Assembly: GCF_900603025.1 (NCBI RefSeq)
Contig: NZ_LR026975.1
Span: 5,084,001 to 5,148,000 of the forward strand
Length of the DNA: 64,000 bases
DNA from: Mycolicibacterium hassiacum DSM 44199
GTDB lineage: Bacteria > Actinomycetota > Actinomycetes > Mycobacteriales > Mycobacteriaceae
Direction of reading: 5' to 3'
The notes below the pieces were generated by a model. That model had not been told where the DNA came from. It was given only the letters and a program-made list of their open reading frames with translations, and did not search any database. Position 1 is the stretch's first letter. Every line of letters starts with the position of its first letter. The translations under genes were made by a program, and so were the position numbers. This document shows positions 56,138 through 64,000 of the stretch, in pieces.

Positions 56138-56179
56138 GGCGAACGGCGAACGGCGAACGGCGAACGGCGAACGGCGAAC
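56138..56179. repeat. Heptanucleotide tandem repeat
   Basis: GGCGAAC is repeated six times without interruption, followed by a partial unit. It lies just downstream of the ppk2 gene and upstream of the DUF559 start. The number of copies is likely variable between strains. Confidence 0.95.
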
Positions 56180-56201
56180 GGCGGGACGCTTCCCCGGCGG
56201 G

Positions 56202-57047
56202 TTACGTCGTGAGCAGCCGCTTGCGCTCGGCCTCGACGTCGAAATCGGCCGGCGGCCAGCTCAACCCGAGTGCCTCCAGCGCGGCGATCAGCAGTTCGGT
56301 GACCGCCAGCCGGCCGTACCAGCGACGATCGGCGGGCAGCATGTGCCAGGGCGCGTACTCGGTCGAGGTGCGCTCGAGCATCGCCTGGTACGCCTCCTGG
56401 TAGCGCGGCCAGTGCTGCCGCTCGTCGACATCGCCGGGGTTGTACTTCCAGTGCTTGGTGGGGTCGTCGAGCCGCTCGAGCAGCTGCTCCTTCTGCCTGC
56501 CGAGCGAGATGAACATCGCGACCTTCACCAAAGTCGTTCCGGCGTCGACGAGTTCGCGCTCGAACGCGTTGATCTCGTCGTACCGCGGCTCCCACACCTC
56601 GGGCGGCACCAGGTTGTGCACCCGCACGATCAGCACGTCCTCGTAGTGCGACCGGTCGAACACCCCGATGTGTCCGGCCGGCGGCAGCGCCCGGCGGATC
56701 CGCCACAGGAAGTGGTGCGCCAACTCCTCCTCGGTCGGCCTGCCGAACGCGGTGTAGCGCACACCCATCGGGTTGACCGCGCCCACAACGTGTTTGACGA
56801 TCCCGCCCTTACCGGCGGCGTCCATGCCCTGCAGCACCAGCAGTACCGAGCGGTGGTCGCCGGCAGCCTTCCAGTTGGCGTAGAGCATCTCCTGCAGCTC
56901 GGCGAGCCGGGCGCTGCGCTCGGCCTGCAGCTCCGCCGCGTCGGCCTTGCCCCCGTCGAATCCGGGGGTGGCGGCGGTGTCGAAATCGGCCACCGTCATG
57001 CCGGGACGAAACCGCAGCAACTCGGGAATCCGGGCGAGCCTGCTCAT
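56202..57047 (-). CDS. ppk2: Polyphosphate kinase 2 family protein
   Basis: A 281-residue PPK2. Walker A is LQGMDAAGKGG, the Walker B-like DRSHYEDVLIVRVHNLVP follows, and the lid module has KHWKYNPGDVDERQHW. PPK2 enzymes transfer phosphate between polyphosphate and nucleotides, setting nucleotide pools. ATG 57047 lies 4 nt after the TetR stop, so the two are probably cotranscribed. No paralog is seen in the window. The exact nucleotide preference cannot be read. Confidence 0.92.
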   Translation of the reverse strand: MSRLARIPELLRFRPGMTVADFDTAATPGFDGGKADAAELQAERSARLAELQEMLYANWKAAGDHRSVLLVLQGMDAAGKGGIVKHVVGAVNPMGVRYTAFGRPTEEELAHHFLWRIRRALPPAGHIGVFDRSHYEDVLIVRVHNLVPPEVWEPRYDEINAFERELVDAGTTLVKVAMFISLGRQKEQLLERLDDPTKHWKYNPGDVDERQHWPRYQEAYQAMLERTSTEYAPWHMLPADRRWYGRLAVTELLIAALEALGLSWPPADFDVEAERKRLLTT

Positions 57048-57051
57048 GCGG

Positions 57052-57909
57052 TCAGTGCTGCTCGCCGCCGGCGCCGGAGGGCTGCCGCCCGTCGTGCTCG
57101 GCCTCACCGCCGTTGGCCGCTGCATCGTTCGCCGACCCGTCGGTGGGCGTCTTCTCGGTGATGGTCTTCGGCAGCACCGGCGGTGGGTGCGGCTGGTTGC
57201 GGAACACCTCGAGCGACCCGCCGACCTCGACGATGCCGCACAGCGCGCTCCACGACAGCATGGTCAGGTAGTCGATGAGCTCATCGGCGCTCATCCGGCG
57301 GTTCATCATCCACGAGTGCGTCGCCAGCTGCACCCCGCCGACGGTGTGATACGCCCACGGTTCGACCCCGCTGGTGTCCATCCCCGCCGCGGCCATCCGG
57401 CGCCGCAGCATCACCGCGAGCATGCGGGCGATGATCTGCTCGGAGGTCGCGATCGCGCGGTTCTTGCTGGCCGAGCTGTTGGCCATCACGAACCGGTACG
57501 GCTCGGGCTCGGCGGCGACGGTCTCGACGTAGACCCGGATGATCTCGCGGGTGAGGTCGTAGCCGTCGAGGTCTGACGACAGCGCGCGGGCCATGTTCGG
57601 GATCAGCGTGGTCTGCGCGAACCGCATCATGACCGCGGTCGTCAGGTCGTTCTTGTCGACGAAGTAGCGGTACAGCACGGTCTTGGAGACGCCGATCTCG
57701 GCAGCGATCTCGTCCATGCTGACGTTGGCGCCGCGCCGGCGGATAGCCTCCAACGTGCCGTCGACCAGCTCGTTGCGGCGCTCCACCTTGTGCTGATGCC
57801 ATCGCCGCTTGCGGCCATCGGTCTTGACCGCAACCGCATCGGATTGCTGTGCCACTATCCCCGTGATCCGTTCCTTCGCCTGATCCGATAGTACGGCCGA
57901 TCTTGACAT
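57052..57909 (-). CDS. TetR-family regulator, Rv0472c-like
   Basis: A 285-residue TetR protein with a basic N-terminal extension KTDGRKRRWHQHKVERRNEL before the helix-turn-helix region NVSMDEIAAEIGVSKTVLYR. The ligand domain ends near VEVGGSLEVFR, followed by an acidic, disordered tail of about 45 residues. ATG 57909 removes an untypical extension. It is divergent from the DUF445 gene with 62 bp between, a likely autoregulated promoter. Position matches Rv0472c. Confidence 0.88.
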   Translation of the reverse strand: MSRSAVLSDQAKERITGIVAQQSDAVAVKTDGRKRRWHQHKVERRNELVDGTLEAIRRRGANVSMDEIAAEIGVSKTVLYRYFVDKNDLTTAVMMRFAQTTLIPNMARALSSDLDGYDLTREIIRVYVETVAAEPEPYRFVMANSSASKNRAIATSEQIIARMLAVMLRRRMAAAGMDTSGVEPWAYHTVGGVQLATHSWMMNRRMSADELIDYLTMLSWSALCGIVEVGGSLEVFRNQPHPPPVLPKTITEKTPTDGSANDAAANGGEAEHDGRQPSGAGGEQH

Positions 57910-57971
57910 CGAGTGCCGCGGCTCCGGTCGGGTCCGCCGGGCCAGTCCCGGCGGTAGCGGATGATGGAGAA

Positions 57972-59303
57972 GTGGCACACAGAGCGAGCGCCGGCGCGGC
58001 TCCCCCTCCGGTTCGGCGGACCAGTTTCGCGGAGGCGTTTGCCGGCGCGGACACCGCCGCCGACGCCGAACGTCGCCGCAGCCTGCGGCGCATGAAGGCG
58101 GTGGCGCTGGCGTTCCTGCTCGGCGCCACCGTGATCTTCCTGGCGTGCACCTGGCTGCAGTCGCGCGGCTCCGCCCCCGGCTGGGTGGGCTACGTGCGCG
58201 CCGCCGCCGAGGCCGGCATGGTCGGCGCGCTGGCCGACTGGTTCGCGGTCACCGCGCTGTTCCGTCATCCGCTGGGCATCCCGGTCCCGCACACCGCGAT
58301 CATCAAGAAGAAGAAGGATCAGCTCGGCGCGGGTCTGGGCACCTTCGTCCGGGAGAACTTCCTGGCCCCCGACGTGGTGGCGACCAAGCTGCGCGACGCC
58401 GAGGTCGCGGGTCGGCTGGGCAAGTGGCTGTCGGAGCGCGCGCACGCCGACCGGGTCGCCGCGGAGACCGCGACGGTGCTGCGGGTGCTGGTGGAGCTGC
58501 TGCGCGACGAGGACGTCCAGCACGTCATCGACCGGATGATCGTCAAACGCATCGCCGAGCCGAAGTGGGGCCCGCCGCTCGGCCGGGTGCTGTCCAGCCT
58601 GCTGGCCGAGGGGCGACAGGAGGCGCTGCTGCAGCTGCTGGCCGACCGGGCGTTCCAGTGGGCGCTCAACGCCGGCGAGGTCATCGAACGGGTGGTGGAG
58701 CGGGATTCGCCGAGCTGGTCCCCGCGCTGGGTCGACCACCTGGTCGGCGACCGTATCCACCGCGAGCTGATCGACTTCACCGACAAGGTGCGCCGCAACC
58801 CCGAGCACGAGCTGCGGCGTTCGGCGACCCGCTTCCTGTTCGAGTTCGCCGACGATCTGCAGCACGACCCCGCCACCATCGCCCGGGCCGAGCTGGTCAA
58901 GGAACAGCTCATGGCCCGCGACGAGGTGGCCCGCGCGGCCGAGACCGCCTGGAGTGCGGCCAAGCGGATCATCCTGGAGTCGGTCGACGATCCGTCCTCG
59001 GCGCTGCGCACCCGCATCGCCGACTCGGTGGTGCGGATCGGGGAGTCGCTGCGCGACGACGCGAACCTGCGCGACAAGGTCGACGGCTGGATCATCCGGG
59101 CGGCCCAGCATCTGGTGGCCGAGTACGGCGCCGAGATCACCACGATCATCACCGACACCATCGAGCGGTGGGACGCCGAGGAGGCCAGCCGGCGCATCGA
59201 GTTGCACGTCGGGCGGGACCTGCAGTTCATCCGGATCAACGGCACCGTCGTCGGCTCACTGGCCGGGCTAATGATCTATACAATTGCCCAATTGGCCTTC
59301 TGA
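57972..59303 (+). CDS. DUF445 membrane protein, Rv0473-like
   Basis: A protein of 443 residues. After a variable N-terminus comes AERRRSLRRMKAVALAFLLG and a first membrane span, then GMVGALADWFAVTALFRHPLG, the DUF445 signature, followed by long helical repeats and a C-terminal span TVVGSLAGLMIYTIAQ. Function unknown. GTG 57972 is chosen because it leaves a promoter gap to the divergent TetR gene; TTG 57903 would overlap that gene, although the M. tuberculosis protein is slightly longer. Confidence 0.85.
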   Translation: MAHRASAGAAPPPVRRTSFAEAFAGADTAADAERRRSLRRMKAVALAFLLGATVIFLACTWLQSRGSAPGWVGYVRAAAEAGMVGALADWFAVTALFRHPLGIPVPHTAIIKKKKDQLGAGLGTFVRENFLAPDVVATKLRDAEVAGRLGKWLSERAHADRVAAETATVLRVLVELLRDEDVQHVIDRMIVKRIAEPKWGPPLGRVLSSLLAEGRQEALLQLLADRAFQWALNAGEVIERVVERDSPSWSPRWVDHLVGDRIHRELIDFTDKVRRNPEHELRRSATRFLFEFADDLQHDPATIARAELVKEQLMARDEVARAAETAWSAAKRIILESVDDPSSALRTRIADSVVRIGESLRDDANLRDKVDGWIIRAAQHLVAEYGAEITTIITDTIERWDAEEASRRIELHVGRDLQFIRINGTVVGSLAGLMIYTIAQLAF

Positions 59304-59308
59304 CCTGC

Positions 59309-59334
59309 GCTAACTAGCGCTTGCAATAGTTAGC
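59309..59334. promoter_or_regulatory. 8-bp inverted repeat, possible operator of the XRE gene
   Basis: GCTAACTA (59309-59316) and TAGTTAGC (59327-59334) are perfect inverted copies with 18 bp centre to centre. They lie 60 bp before the XRE regulator start, just after the DUF445 stop, in an AT-rich spot (TTGCAATAGT). A dimeric regulator site is more likely than a terminator because the stem is weak. Confidence 0.5.
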
Positions 59335-59393
59335 ACCCGGGCGTACGGTAGGTGGTGCCGATACCGGCAACCCGACCTACGAGGGGGTCTCGC

Positions 59394-59882
59394 ATGGCGC
59401 AGGACGAGAAGTTGTCCGCCGTGGTGTCCATCGCCGCGCAGGACATCGGGGCGTTCATCCGCGCACAGCGTGAGGCCGCGCAGGTGTCGCTGCGGCAGCT
59501 GGCCGAGAAGGCCGGCGTGAGCAATCCCTATCTCAGCCAGATCGAGCGGGGACTGCGCAAACCCTCCGCCGAGGTGCTCAACCAGATCGCCAAGGCGTTG
59601 CGGGTGTCGGCGGAGGTGCTCTACGTCCGGGCCGGGATCCTCGAGCCCGGCCAGGGTAACCAGGTGCGCGACGCCATCATCACCGACACCGCGATCACCG
59701 AGCGGCAGAAGCAGGTGCTGCTGGAGATCTACAACTCCTTCGTTCAACAGAACGAAGCCGACGCCGATACGGACGTATCGGACGCCTCGGACGGGTCAGC
59801 ACCCGCCGAGGACGGCCCGACGGACGGCTCGACCGCCGCGGCCGGCGCCGCGGCAGAAGAGGAGGCGCCGACTGACCATTAA
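59394..59882 (+). CDS. XRE-family regulator, Rv0474-like
   Basis: A 162-residue protein with the helix-turn-helix SLRQLAEKAGVSNPYLSQIE (residues about 35-54) and GLRKPSAEVLNQIAKALRVS. The tail from residue 125 is acidic and Asp/Ala-rich. The M. tuberculosis homolog is located just upstream of hbhA and has been reported, as I recall, as a copper-responsive repressor. ATG 59394 is used. hbhA follows by 76 bp on the same strand. Confidence 0.9.
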   Translation: MAQDEKLSAVVSIAAQDIGAFIRAQREAAQVSLRQLAEKAGVSNPYLSQIERGLRKPSAEVLNQIAKALRVSAEVLYVRAGILEPGQGNQVRDAIITDTAITERQKQVLLEIYNSFVQQNEADADTDVSDASDGSAPAEDGPTDGSTAAAGAAAEEEAPTDH

Positions 59883-59958
59883 CCGAAACCTGACCAGCTG
59901 ACAACCAACCGGTGCACACGACAACGCACCAGCCACAACCGGACGAAAGGATTCTGCC

Positions 59959-60588
59959 ATGGCCAAGGACAAGACCACCCAGCCGACCGTCGAAGACCTG
60001 AAGGCCCCGCTGCTCGCCGCGATCGGCGCCGCCGACCTGGCCCTGGAGCGGGTCAACGAGATCATCTCGACCCTGCGCGAGCGCGCCGACGAGGCCCGCA
60101 GCGACGCCGAGGCCCGCGTCGAGGAGAGCCGGGCCCGCATCACCCGCCTGCAGGAGGAGCTGCCCACCCAGTTCGAGGATCTGCGGGAGAAGCTGTCGGC
60201 CGAGGAGCTGCGCAAGGTGGCCGAGACCTACGCCGAGGCTGCGCAGAGCACCTACGCCAAGCTGGTGGAGCGCGGTGAGGCCGCCATCGAGCGGCTGCGC
60301 AACCAGCCGGTGATCGAGGAGGCCGCCGAGCGGGTCGAGCGTTACTCCGACCAGGCCGTCGAGCTGACCCAGGAGGCGCTGGGCAACGTGGCGTCGCAGA
60401 CCCGCGCGGTGGGCGAGCGCGCCGCCAAGCTGGTGGGCGTCGAGCTGCCGAAGAAGGCCGACAAGCCCGCCGAGGAGCCGGAGAAGCCCGCCGCCAAGAA
60501 GGCGCCGGCCAAGAAGGCCCCGGCCAAGAAGGCCGCCGCCAAGGCTCCGGCCAAGAAGGCCCCGGCCAAGAAGGTCACCCAGAAGTAG
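59959..60588 (+). CDS. hbhA: Heparin-binding hemagglutinin HBHA
   Basis: A 209-residue protein starting [20 protein letters not shown]. Residues about 25-155 form a long coiled coil ([19 protein letters not shown]), and the C-terminal 45 residues are a Lys-Ala-Pro tail ([16 protein letters not shown]) that binds heparan sulfate and is lysine-methylated in pathogens. In non-pathogens it is a surface and lipid-droplet associated protein. ATG 59959 has a GAAAGGA ribosome site. It has no classical signal peptide, as known for HBHA. Confidence 0.96.
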   Translation: MAKDKTTQPTVEDLKAPLLAAIGAADLALERVNEIISTLRERADEARSDAEARVEESRARITRLQEELPTQFEDLREKLSAEELRKVAETYAEAAQSTYAKLVERGEAAIERLRNQPVIEEAAERVERYSDQAVELTQEALGNVASQTRAVGERAAKLVGVELPKKADKPAEEPEKPAAKKAPAKKAPAKKAAAKAPAKKAPAKKVTQK

Positions 60589-60626
60589 ATTCGACGGGGA
60601 TGACGGCGCCCGCTTAGGCTGGTGCA

Positions 60627-60911
60627 GTGGTACTCACCGACCTACCGGGCGTCGTCATCACCGTGCTCGTCATCGCAGCGTTCGCGCTGTCGCTGTACGC
60701 CTTCGTCCACGCCGCCCTCCAGCGTCCAGATGCCTACACCGCAGCGGACAAGCTCACCAAGCAGGCGTGGTTGTTGATCCTCGGCGGCGGCATCCTCGCC
60801 GTGGTGTTGTTCGTCAGCGTGTTCGGCGCGGCCATCGCCACCATCACCTCGGGCATCTACCTGGTCGACGTCCGGCCGAAACTGCTGGAGGTCCAAGGGA
60901 AGTCGCGGTAG
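60627..60911 (+). CDS. DUF2516 membrane protein, Rv0476-like
   Basis: A 94-residue protein with two hydrophobic hairpins (residues about 7-28 and 48-75) separated by [18 protein letters not shown], the family's polar loop. It ends [17 protein letters not shown]. Function unknown. GTG 60627 is 38 nt after the hbhA stop. Same order as in M. tuberculosis. Confidence 0.88.
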   Translation: MVLTDLPGVVITVLVIAAFALSLYAFVHAALQRPDAYTAADKLTKQAWLLILGGGILAVVLFVSVFGAAIATITSGIYLVDVRPKLLEVQGKSR

Positions 60912-60927
60912 GGCCGAATTGACTCGG

Positions 60928-61365
60928 ATGCGTACCGAGGTGTTGTCTGGGTTCGTGTCGAAGTACTGTGCGGCCGTTGTGATCCTGGTCGCCGCGCTGT
61001 TCGGGCTGACGGCGGTCCCGGCGCACGCCGACAACGTCGTCCCCCCGCCCTACGTCGACCACGTCGAGTGGGCGAAGTGGGGCGACCTGTCGAGCCTGCG
61101 GGTCTATCCGACGCCGGCCGGCCGTGCGGCCTCGGGCATCGGCTCGGGTGTGGGGCCCGAACACGCCTGGGCCGAGGTGCTCGCACTGGCGCCGGAGGCC
61201 GAGCGGCCCGGCATGTACGAACAGTTCGTCTGCCACTGGCAGTTCGCCGAACTCGTCGAACCCGGCAAGATTAGCTGGAACCTCGAACCCTGGCGCCCCG
61301 CGGTGCCGCTGGAGCGGGTGATCGAGGCCGGCTGCAATCCGGGCGGGACCGAAGAACCGTTCTGA
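60928..61365 (+). CDS. Secreted DUF2599 protein, Rv0477-like
   Basis: A 145-residue protein. A signal peptide ends VPAHADN, so the mature protein is exported. The mature part has [21 protein letters not shown] and two Cys, in [10 protein letters not shown] and GCNPGG, that probably form a disulfide. [10 protein letters not shown] is a family hallmark. Function unknown. ATG 60928 is chosen; TTG 60919 is possible. The stop overlaps deoC by one base. Confidence 0.88.
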   Translation: MRTEVLSGFVSKYCAAVVILVAALFGLTAVPAHADNVVPPPYVDHVEWAKWGDLSSLRVYPTPAGRAASGIGSGVGPEHAWAEVLALAPEAERPGMYEQFVCHWQFAELVEPGKISWNLEPWRPAVPLERVIEAGCNPGGTEEPF

Positions 61366-62057
61366 TGAGCGGCTATACCCGCGCCGGCGTGGCCGCGCTC
61401 ATCGACCACACCCTGCTGCGGCCGGAGGCCACCGCGGCCGATGTCGAGGCACTCGTCGCGGAGGCCGCCGAGCTCGGCGTGTACGCGGTCTGTGTGTCGC
61501 CGTCGATGGTGCCGGCCGCCCGGGATGCGATGGCGGCGTCGCCGGACCGGTCGCGCCCCATCGCCGCAGTGGTGGGATTCCCCTCCGGCAAGCACGTGCC
61601 GGCGATCAAGGCCGAGGAGGCGCGGCTCGCGGTGGCCGCCGGGGCCGCCGAAATCGACATGGTGATCGACATCGGCGCCGCGGTCGCCGGCGACATGGAC
61701 GCGGTCCGGGAGGATGTCGCGGCGGTGCGAACCGCGGTCGGCGCGGCGGTGGTGCTGAAGGTGATCGTGGAGTCCGCGGTGCTGCTGCCGGTGGGGCCGG
61801 ACACGCTGGCCGGTGCCTGCCGAGCGGCCGTCGACGCCGGCGCCGACTTCGTCAAGACCTCGACCGGCTTCCATCCGGCCGGCGGTGCCTCGGTGCCGGC
61901 GGTGGAGATCATGCGCGCCGCGGTGGGCCCCGAGGTCGGGGTCAAGGCCAGCGGCGGGATCCGCACCGCCGCCGACGCGGTCGCCATGCTGGACGCGGGC
62001 GCCACCCGGCTGGGGCTGTCCGGCACCCGGGCCGTGCTCGACGCGATCCACGCGTGA
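61365..62057 (+). CDS. deoC: Deoxyribose-phosphate aldolase
   Basis: A 230-residue class I aldolase. The Schiff-base Lys is in [11 protein letters not shown], the second conserved Lys in DFVKTSTGF and [11 protein letters not shown]. It splits 2-deoxyribose 5-phosphate into glyceraldehyde 3-phosphate and acetaldehyde in nucleoside salvage. ATG 61365 overlaps the previous stop (TGATG). Order hbhA-DUF2516-DUF2599-deoC is conserved in mycobacteria. Confidence 0.96.
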   Translation: MSGYTRAGVAALIDHTLLRPEATAADVEALVAEAAELGVYAVCVSPSMVPAARDAMAASPDRSRPIAAVVGFPSGKHVPAIKAEEARLAVAAGAAEIDMVIDIGAAVAGDMDAVREDVAAVRTAVGAAVVLKVIVESAVLLPVGPDTLAGACRAAVDAGADFVKTSTGFHPAGGASVPAVEIMRAAVGPEVGVKASGGIRTAADAVAMLDAGATRLGLSGTRAVLDAIHA

Positions 62058-62137
62058 TTTCTGATCGCTCGGTGCCTGTTTTCCCGCGCGAACCGTAGAT
62101 TGGTTCGGATGACCTCGCGGCACGATCAGGAGTCACC

Positions 62138-63712
62138 GTGCGCCGCTGGGCGGCGGTCCTCGTCGCGGCGCTGCTGACCGTCGCCGCGGTTCCGGCCTGC
62201 GCCGAGGAGCATCGCGCGCGGATCACCGGCGCATTCGCGGCGCTGCTGAACGCGTCCACCGACCTCGGCCCGTCCCGCGCCGCCGACGCCCAGCTCACCG
62301 TGACGCTGGCCCGCCCGGACGGCGCCGAACACGTGACGGCCTGGGCGCGCGCCGCGGGCCTGTGGGTGCGGGCGCGGCCGGGGGAGGGCTGGGCCGTCGT
62401 CGAGGGGGCCGCCGCGGATCTGGCCCGCGCCTTCGGCGTGCCGGTGCACGACTACCGGGCGCCGTCCGGGGAGGCGTTCTACGCCTCCGCCTACCAACCC
62501 GGGGTGCCCCCGGCGCTGCGCGCGGAGGTCACCGGGGTGGGCCGGATCAACAGCTACGTCCCGTACCGGACGGCGCAACCCGCTCCGCTGCCGCTCGACG
62601 TGCCCGACGGCGGGCTGAGCCCGAGCGCGCTGCTGGCGGCCTACAACGCGACCCCGCTGGTCGAGGCCGGATTCACCGGCCAGGGGGCGACGATCGTGTT
62701 CTTCGCGTTCGACTCCGCCGACCAGGCCGATCTCGACAGCTTCGCCGACGCCACCGGCCTGCCCCGGTTCACCCCGGTGCTGGTCGGCGGCAAGCCCGAC
62801 GAATCCCACGGCGAGACCGCGATGGACCTGCAGGTGGCCCACGCCATCGCCCCGGACGCCCGGCTGGTGGTGGTCAACGCGCGGCCGACGGTGCAGGGCG
62901 ACGGGGCCTACGAGAAGATCGCCGCGATGTTCGCCGAGGCCGACCGGCGCTTCCCCGGGGCGGTGTGGAGCCTGTCCATCGGCTGGGGGTGTGAGGCGTT
63001 CGTGACGGCCGCCGACCTGGCCCCGGTGCGGGCCGCGCTGGTCGCCGCGCAGCGGCACGGTACCTCGGCGTTCGACGCCAGCGGCGACACCGCCGGGCTC
63101 GAGTGCAAGGGCGGCGACCGCTGGTCGGCCCCGCCCGGCCCGGACGACATCGGCCTGGACGCGGTGGCCGCGATCCCCGAGATGACCTCGGTCGGCGGCA
63201 CCACGCTGTCGACCGGGCCGCGCGGCCAGTGGCTGGCCGAGCACGCCTGGGTGGACTCGCCGCTCACCCAGGGCACCAGCGGCGGGGTGTCGACCCTGTT
63301 CGAGCGGCCCGCCTGGCAGGACAAGCTGACGATCGAGCGGGACACCGGACACCGCCGGCTCGCACCCGACGTCGCCGCCGTCGGCGACCCGGCCACCGGG
63401 GTCCGGTTCGTCTACCGCGGGCGGCCGGTGACCGGAGGCGGCACCTCACAGGCGGCGCCGATCTGGGCCGCGCTGACCGTGCTGATGAACCAGTATCTGG
63501 TCGCCAACGGCGGCCGCCCGCTGGGCAACATCAACCCGCTGCTGTACCGGGTCGCCGAGGGCGCGCCGTATCCGTCGTTCCGCGATGTCCGGCTCGGCGG
63601 CAACGCGGTCGATCTCGCCGGCGCCGGTTACGACCTGGTCACCGGGCTGGGCAGCCCCAACGTGTACAACCTGGCCCGCAGCCTGCTCGAGTTGCAGAAG
63701 CGGACACGGTGA
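62138..63712 (+). CDS. Sedolisin-type serine-carboxyl peptidase (S53), secreted
   Basis: A 524-residue protein. GTG 62138 begins a signal peptide ending VAAVPACAEEH. After a pro-domain of about 150 residues comes the catalytic domain with HGETAMDLQVAHAIAPDA (Glu and Asp), SAFDASGDTAG (oxyanion Asp) and GGGTSQAAPIWA (catalytic Ser in a GTS context), plus a C-terminal calcium site region. Sedolisins are acid-active endopeptidases that self-activate by removing the pro-domain. The GGG before TS replaces the usual SGTSAS wording, but the triad is present. The next gene overlaps by GTGA. Confidence 0.9.
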   Translation: MRRWAAVLVAALLTVAAVPACAEEHRARITGAFAALLNASTDLGPSRAADAQLTVTLARPDGAEHVTAWARAAGLWVRARPGEGWAVVEGAAADLARAFGVPVHDYRAPSGEAFYASAYQPGVPPALRAEVTGVGRINSYVPYRTAQPAPLPLDVPDGGLSPSALLAAYNATPLVEAGFTGQGATIVFFAFDSADQADLDSFADATGLPRFTPVLVGGKPDESHGETAMDLQVAHAIAPDARLVVVNARPTVQGDGAYEKIAAMFAEADRRFPGAVWSLSIGWGCEAFVTAADLAPVRAALVAAQRHGTSAFDASGDTAGLECKGGDRWSAPPGPDDIGLDAVAAIPEMTSVGGTTLSTGPRGQWLAEHAWVDSPLTQGTSGGVSTLFERPAWQDKLTIERDTGHRRLAPDVAAVGDPATGVRFVYRGRPVTGGGTSQAAPIWAALTVLMNQYLVANGGRPLGNINPLLYRVAEGAPYPSFRDVRLGGNAVDLAGAGYDLVTGLGSPNVYNLARSLLELQKRTR

Positions 63713-64000
63713 TCCGGCGCGAGGTTCCGGACCGGACGCCGCCGGGGCGGCTGTTCGCGCGGCCGGCCTCGCCCACCCCGACCGGTATCGCCCTGGCGCT
63801 GCTGGGCCTGGCGCTGCTCGTGCCGGCGGTGCTGCGTTGGCAGGGTGCGCTGGTGCCGATCATCGCCTGGGGCTTCCCGTTCGTGTATCTGTTGTCCCTG
63901 CGCCGGATTCGCGATCGGCCGCCGCTGGGTTCGGTGGCAGTGGCGGCGCTGGTCGGCGCGGTGCTGGGGTCGGGCTGGGCGCTGCCGACCGGTCAGGCGG
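63709..64000 (+). CDS. Membrane protein, partial (cut by the window end)
   Basis: GTG 63709 overlaps the sedolisin stop and the frame stays open to the window end (97 codons). The protein begins with a basic segment MIRREVPDRTPPGRLFAR and then has three hydrophobic spans up to VAALVGAVLGSGWALP. No family is recognised in the part shown. The coupling suggests an operon with the protease gene. Confidence 0.7.
   Translation, partial: MIRREVPDRTPPGRLFARPASPTPTGIALALLGLALLVPAVLRWQGALVPIIAWGFPFVYLLSLRRIRDRPPLGSVAVAALVGAVLGSGWALPTGQA

Overview
The window is high-GC DNA from a mycobacterium, most likely a fast-growing environmental (Mycolicibacterium-type) species. The evidence is the gene content: GroEL2, RamB, HBHA, the lpdC-like dehydrogenase and a long block that follows the M. 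tuberculosis order Rv0457c to Rv0478 as I recall it (prolyl oligopeptidase, aldehyde dehydrogenase, DUF779, two small membrane proteins, lpdC, Rv0463-like, AhpD-like, ramB, acyl-ACP thioesterase, aceA/icl, fadB2, then TetR, DUF445, XRE regulator, hbhA, DUF2516, DUF2599, deoC). Accessory segments interrupt this backbone. No tRNA or rRNA gene was recognised.

Layout. 1-10900 is a compact type I-G (formerly I-U) CRISPR-Cas locus: an array of 25 complete and one truncated 36-bp repeats, a short leader, then cas2, a cas4-cas1 fusion, a csb3-type small Cas8-like gene, cas3 with a C-terminal HD domain, csb2 and csb1, all on the minus strand and tightly coupled. No large csx17 is present. 11287-12153 holds a WXG100-like pair. 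12454-15022 is an SsuCBA-type ABC importer. 15144-18391 is an ahpC-ahpF-oxyR peroxide-defence unit with ATAG-N7-CTAT operator-like sites, divergent from groEL2, which has two CIRCE elements.

20401-32746 carries a PPOX-like protein, a D-aminoacylase-type amidohydrolase, small VOC and DinB proteins, a PAP2 phosphatase, an aldehyde dehydrogenase, a membrane protein, a DUF2889 protein, an enoyl-CoA hydratase, an EfeO-EfeB iron-uptake pair behind a good IdeR-box match, and a prolyl oligopeptidase. 32808-43663 is the Rv0458-Rv0463-like block, split by a five-gene peptide/nickel-type ABC importer that itself contains an IS110-family insertion. A crotonase gene at 43709 is broken by two frameshifts.

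44529-50183 is the glyoxylate/lipid-catabolism core (ramB, thioesterase, aceA, fadB2). It has a 57-bp MIRU-like tandem repeat that includes the aceA stop codon. 50226-54921 is a second accessory insertion: an unusual Cys-rich MarR protein, a beta-carbonic anhydrase and a tmoABCDE diiron monooxygenase with no reductase gene. The rest returns to conserved mycobacterial backbone (PPK2, TetR, DUF445, XRE, hbhA, deoC) and ends with a sedolisin-type protease and a truncated membrane-protein gene.
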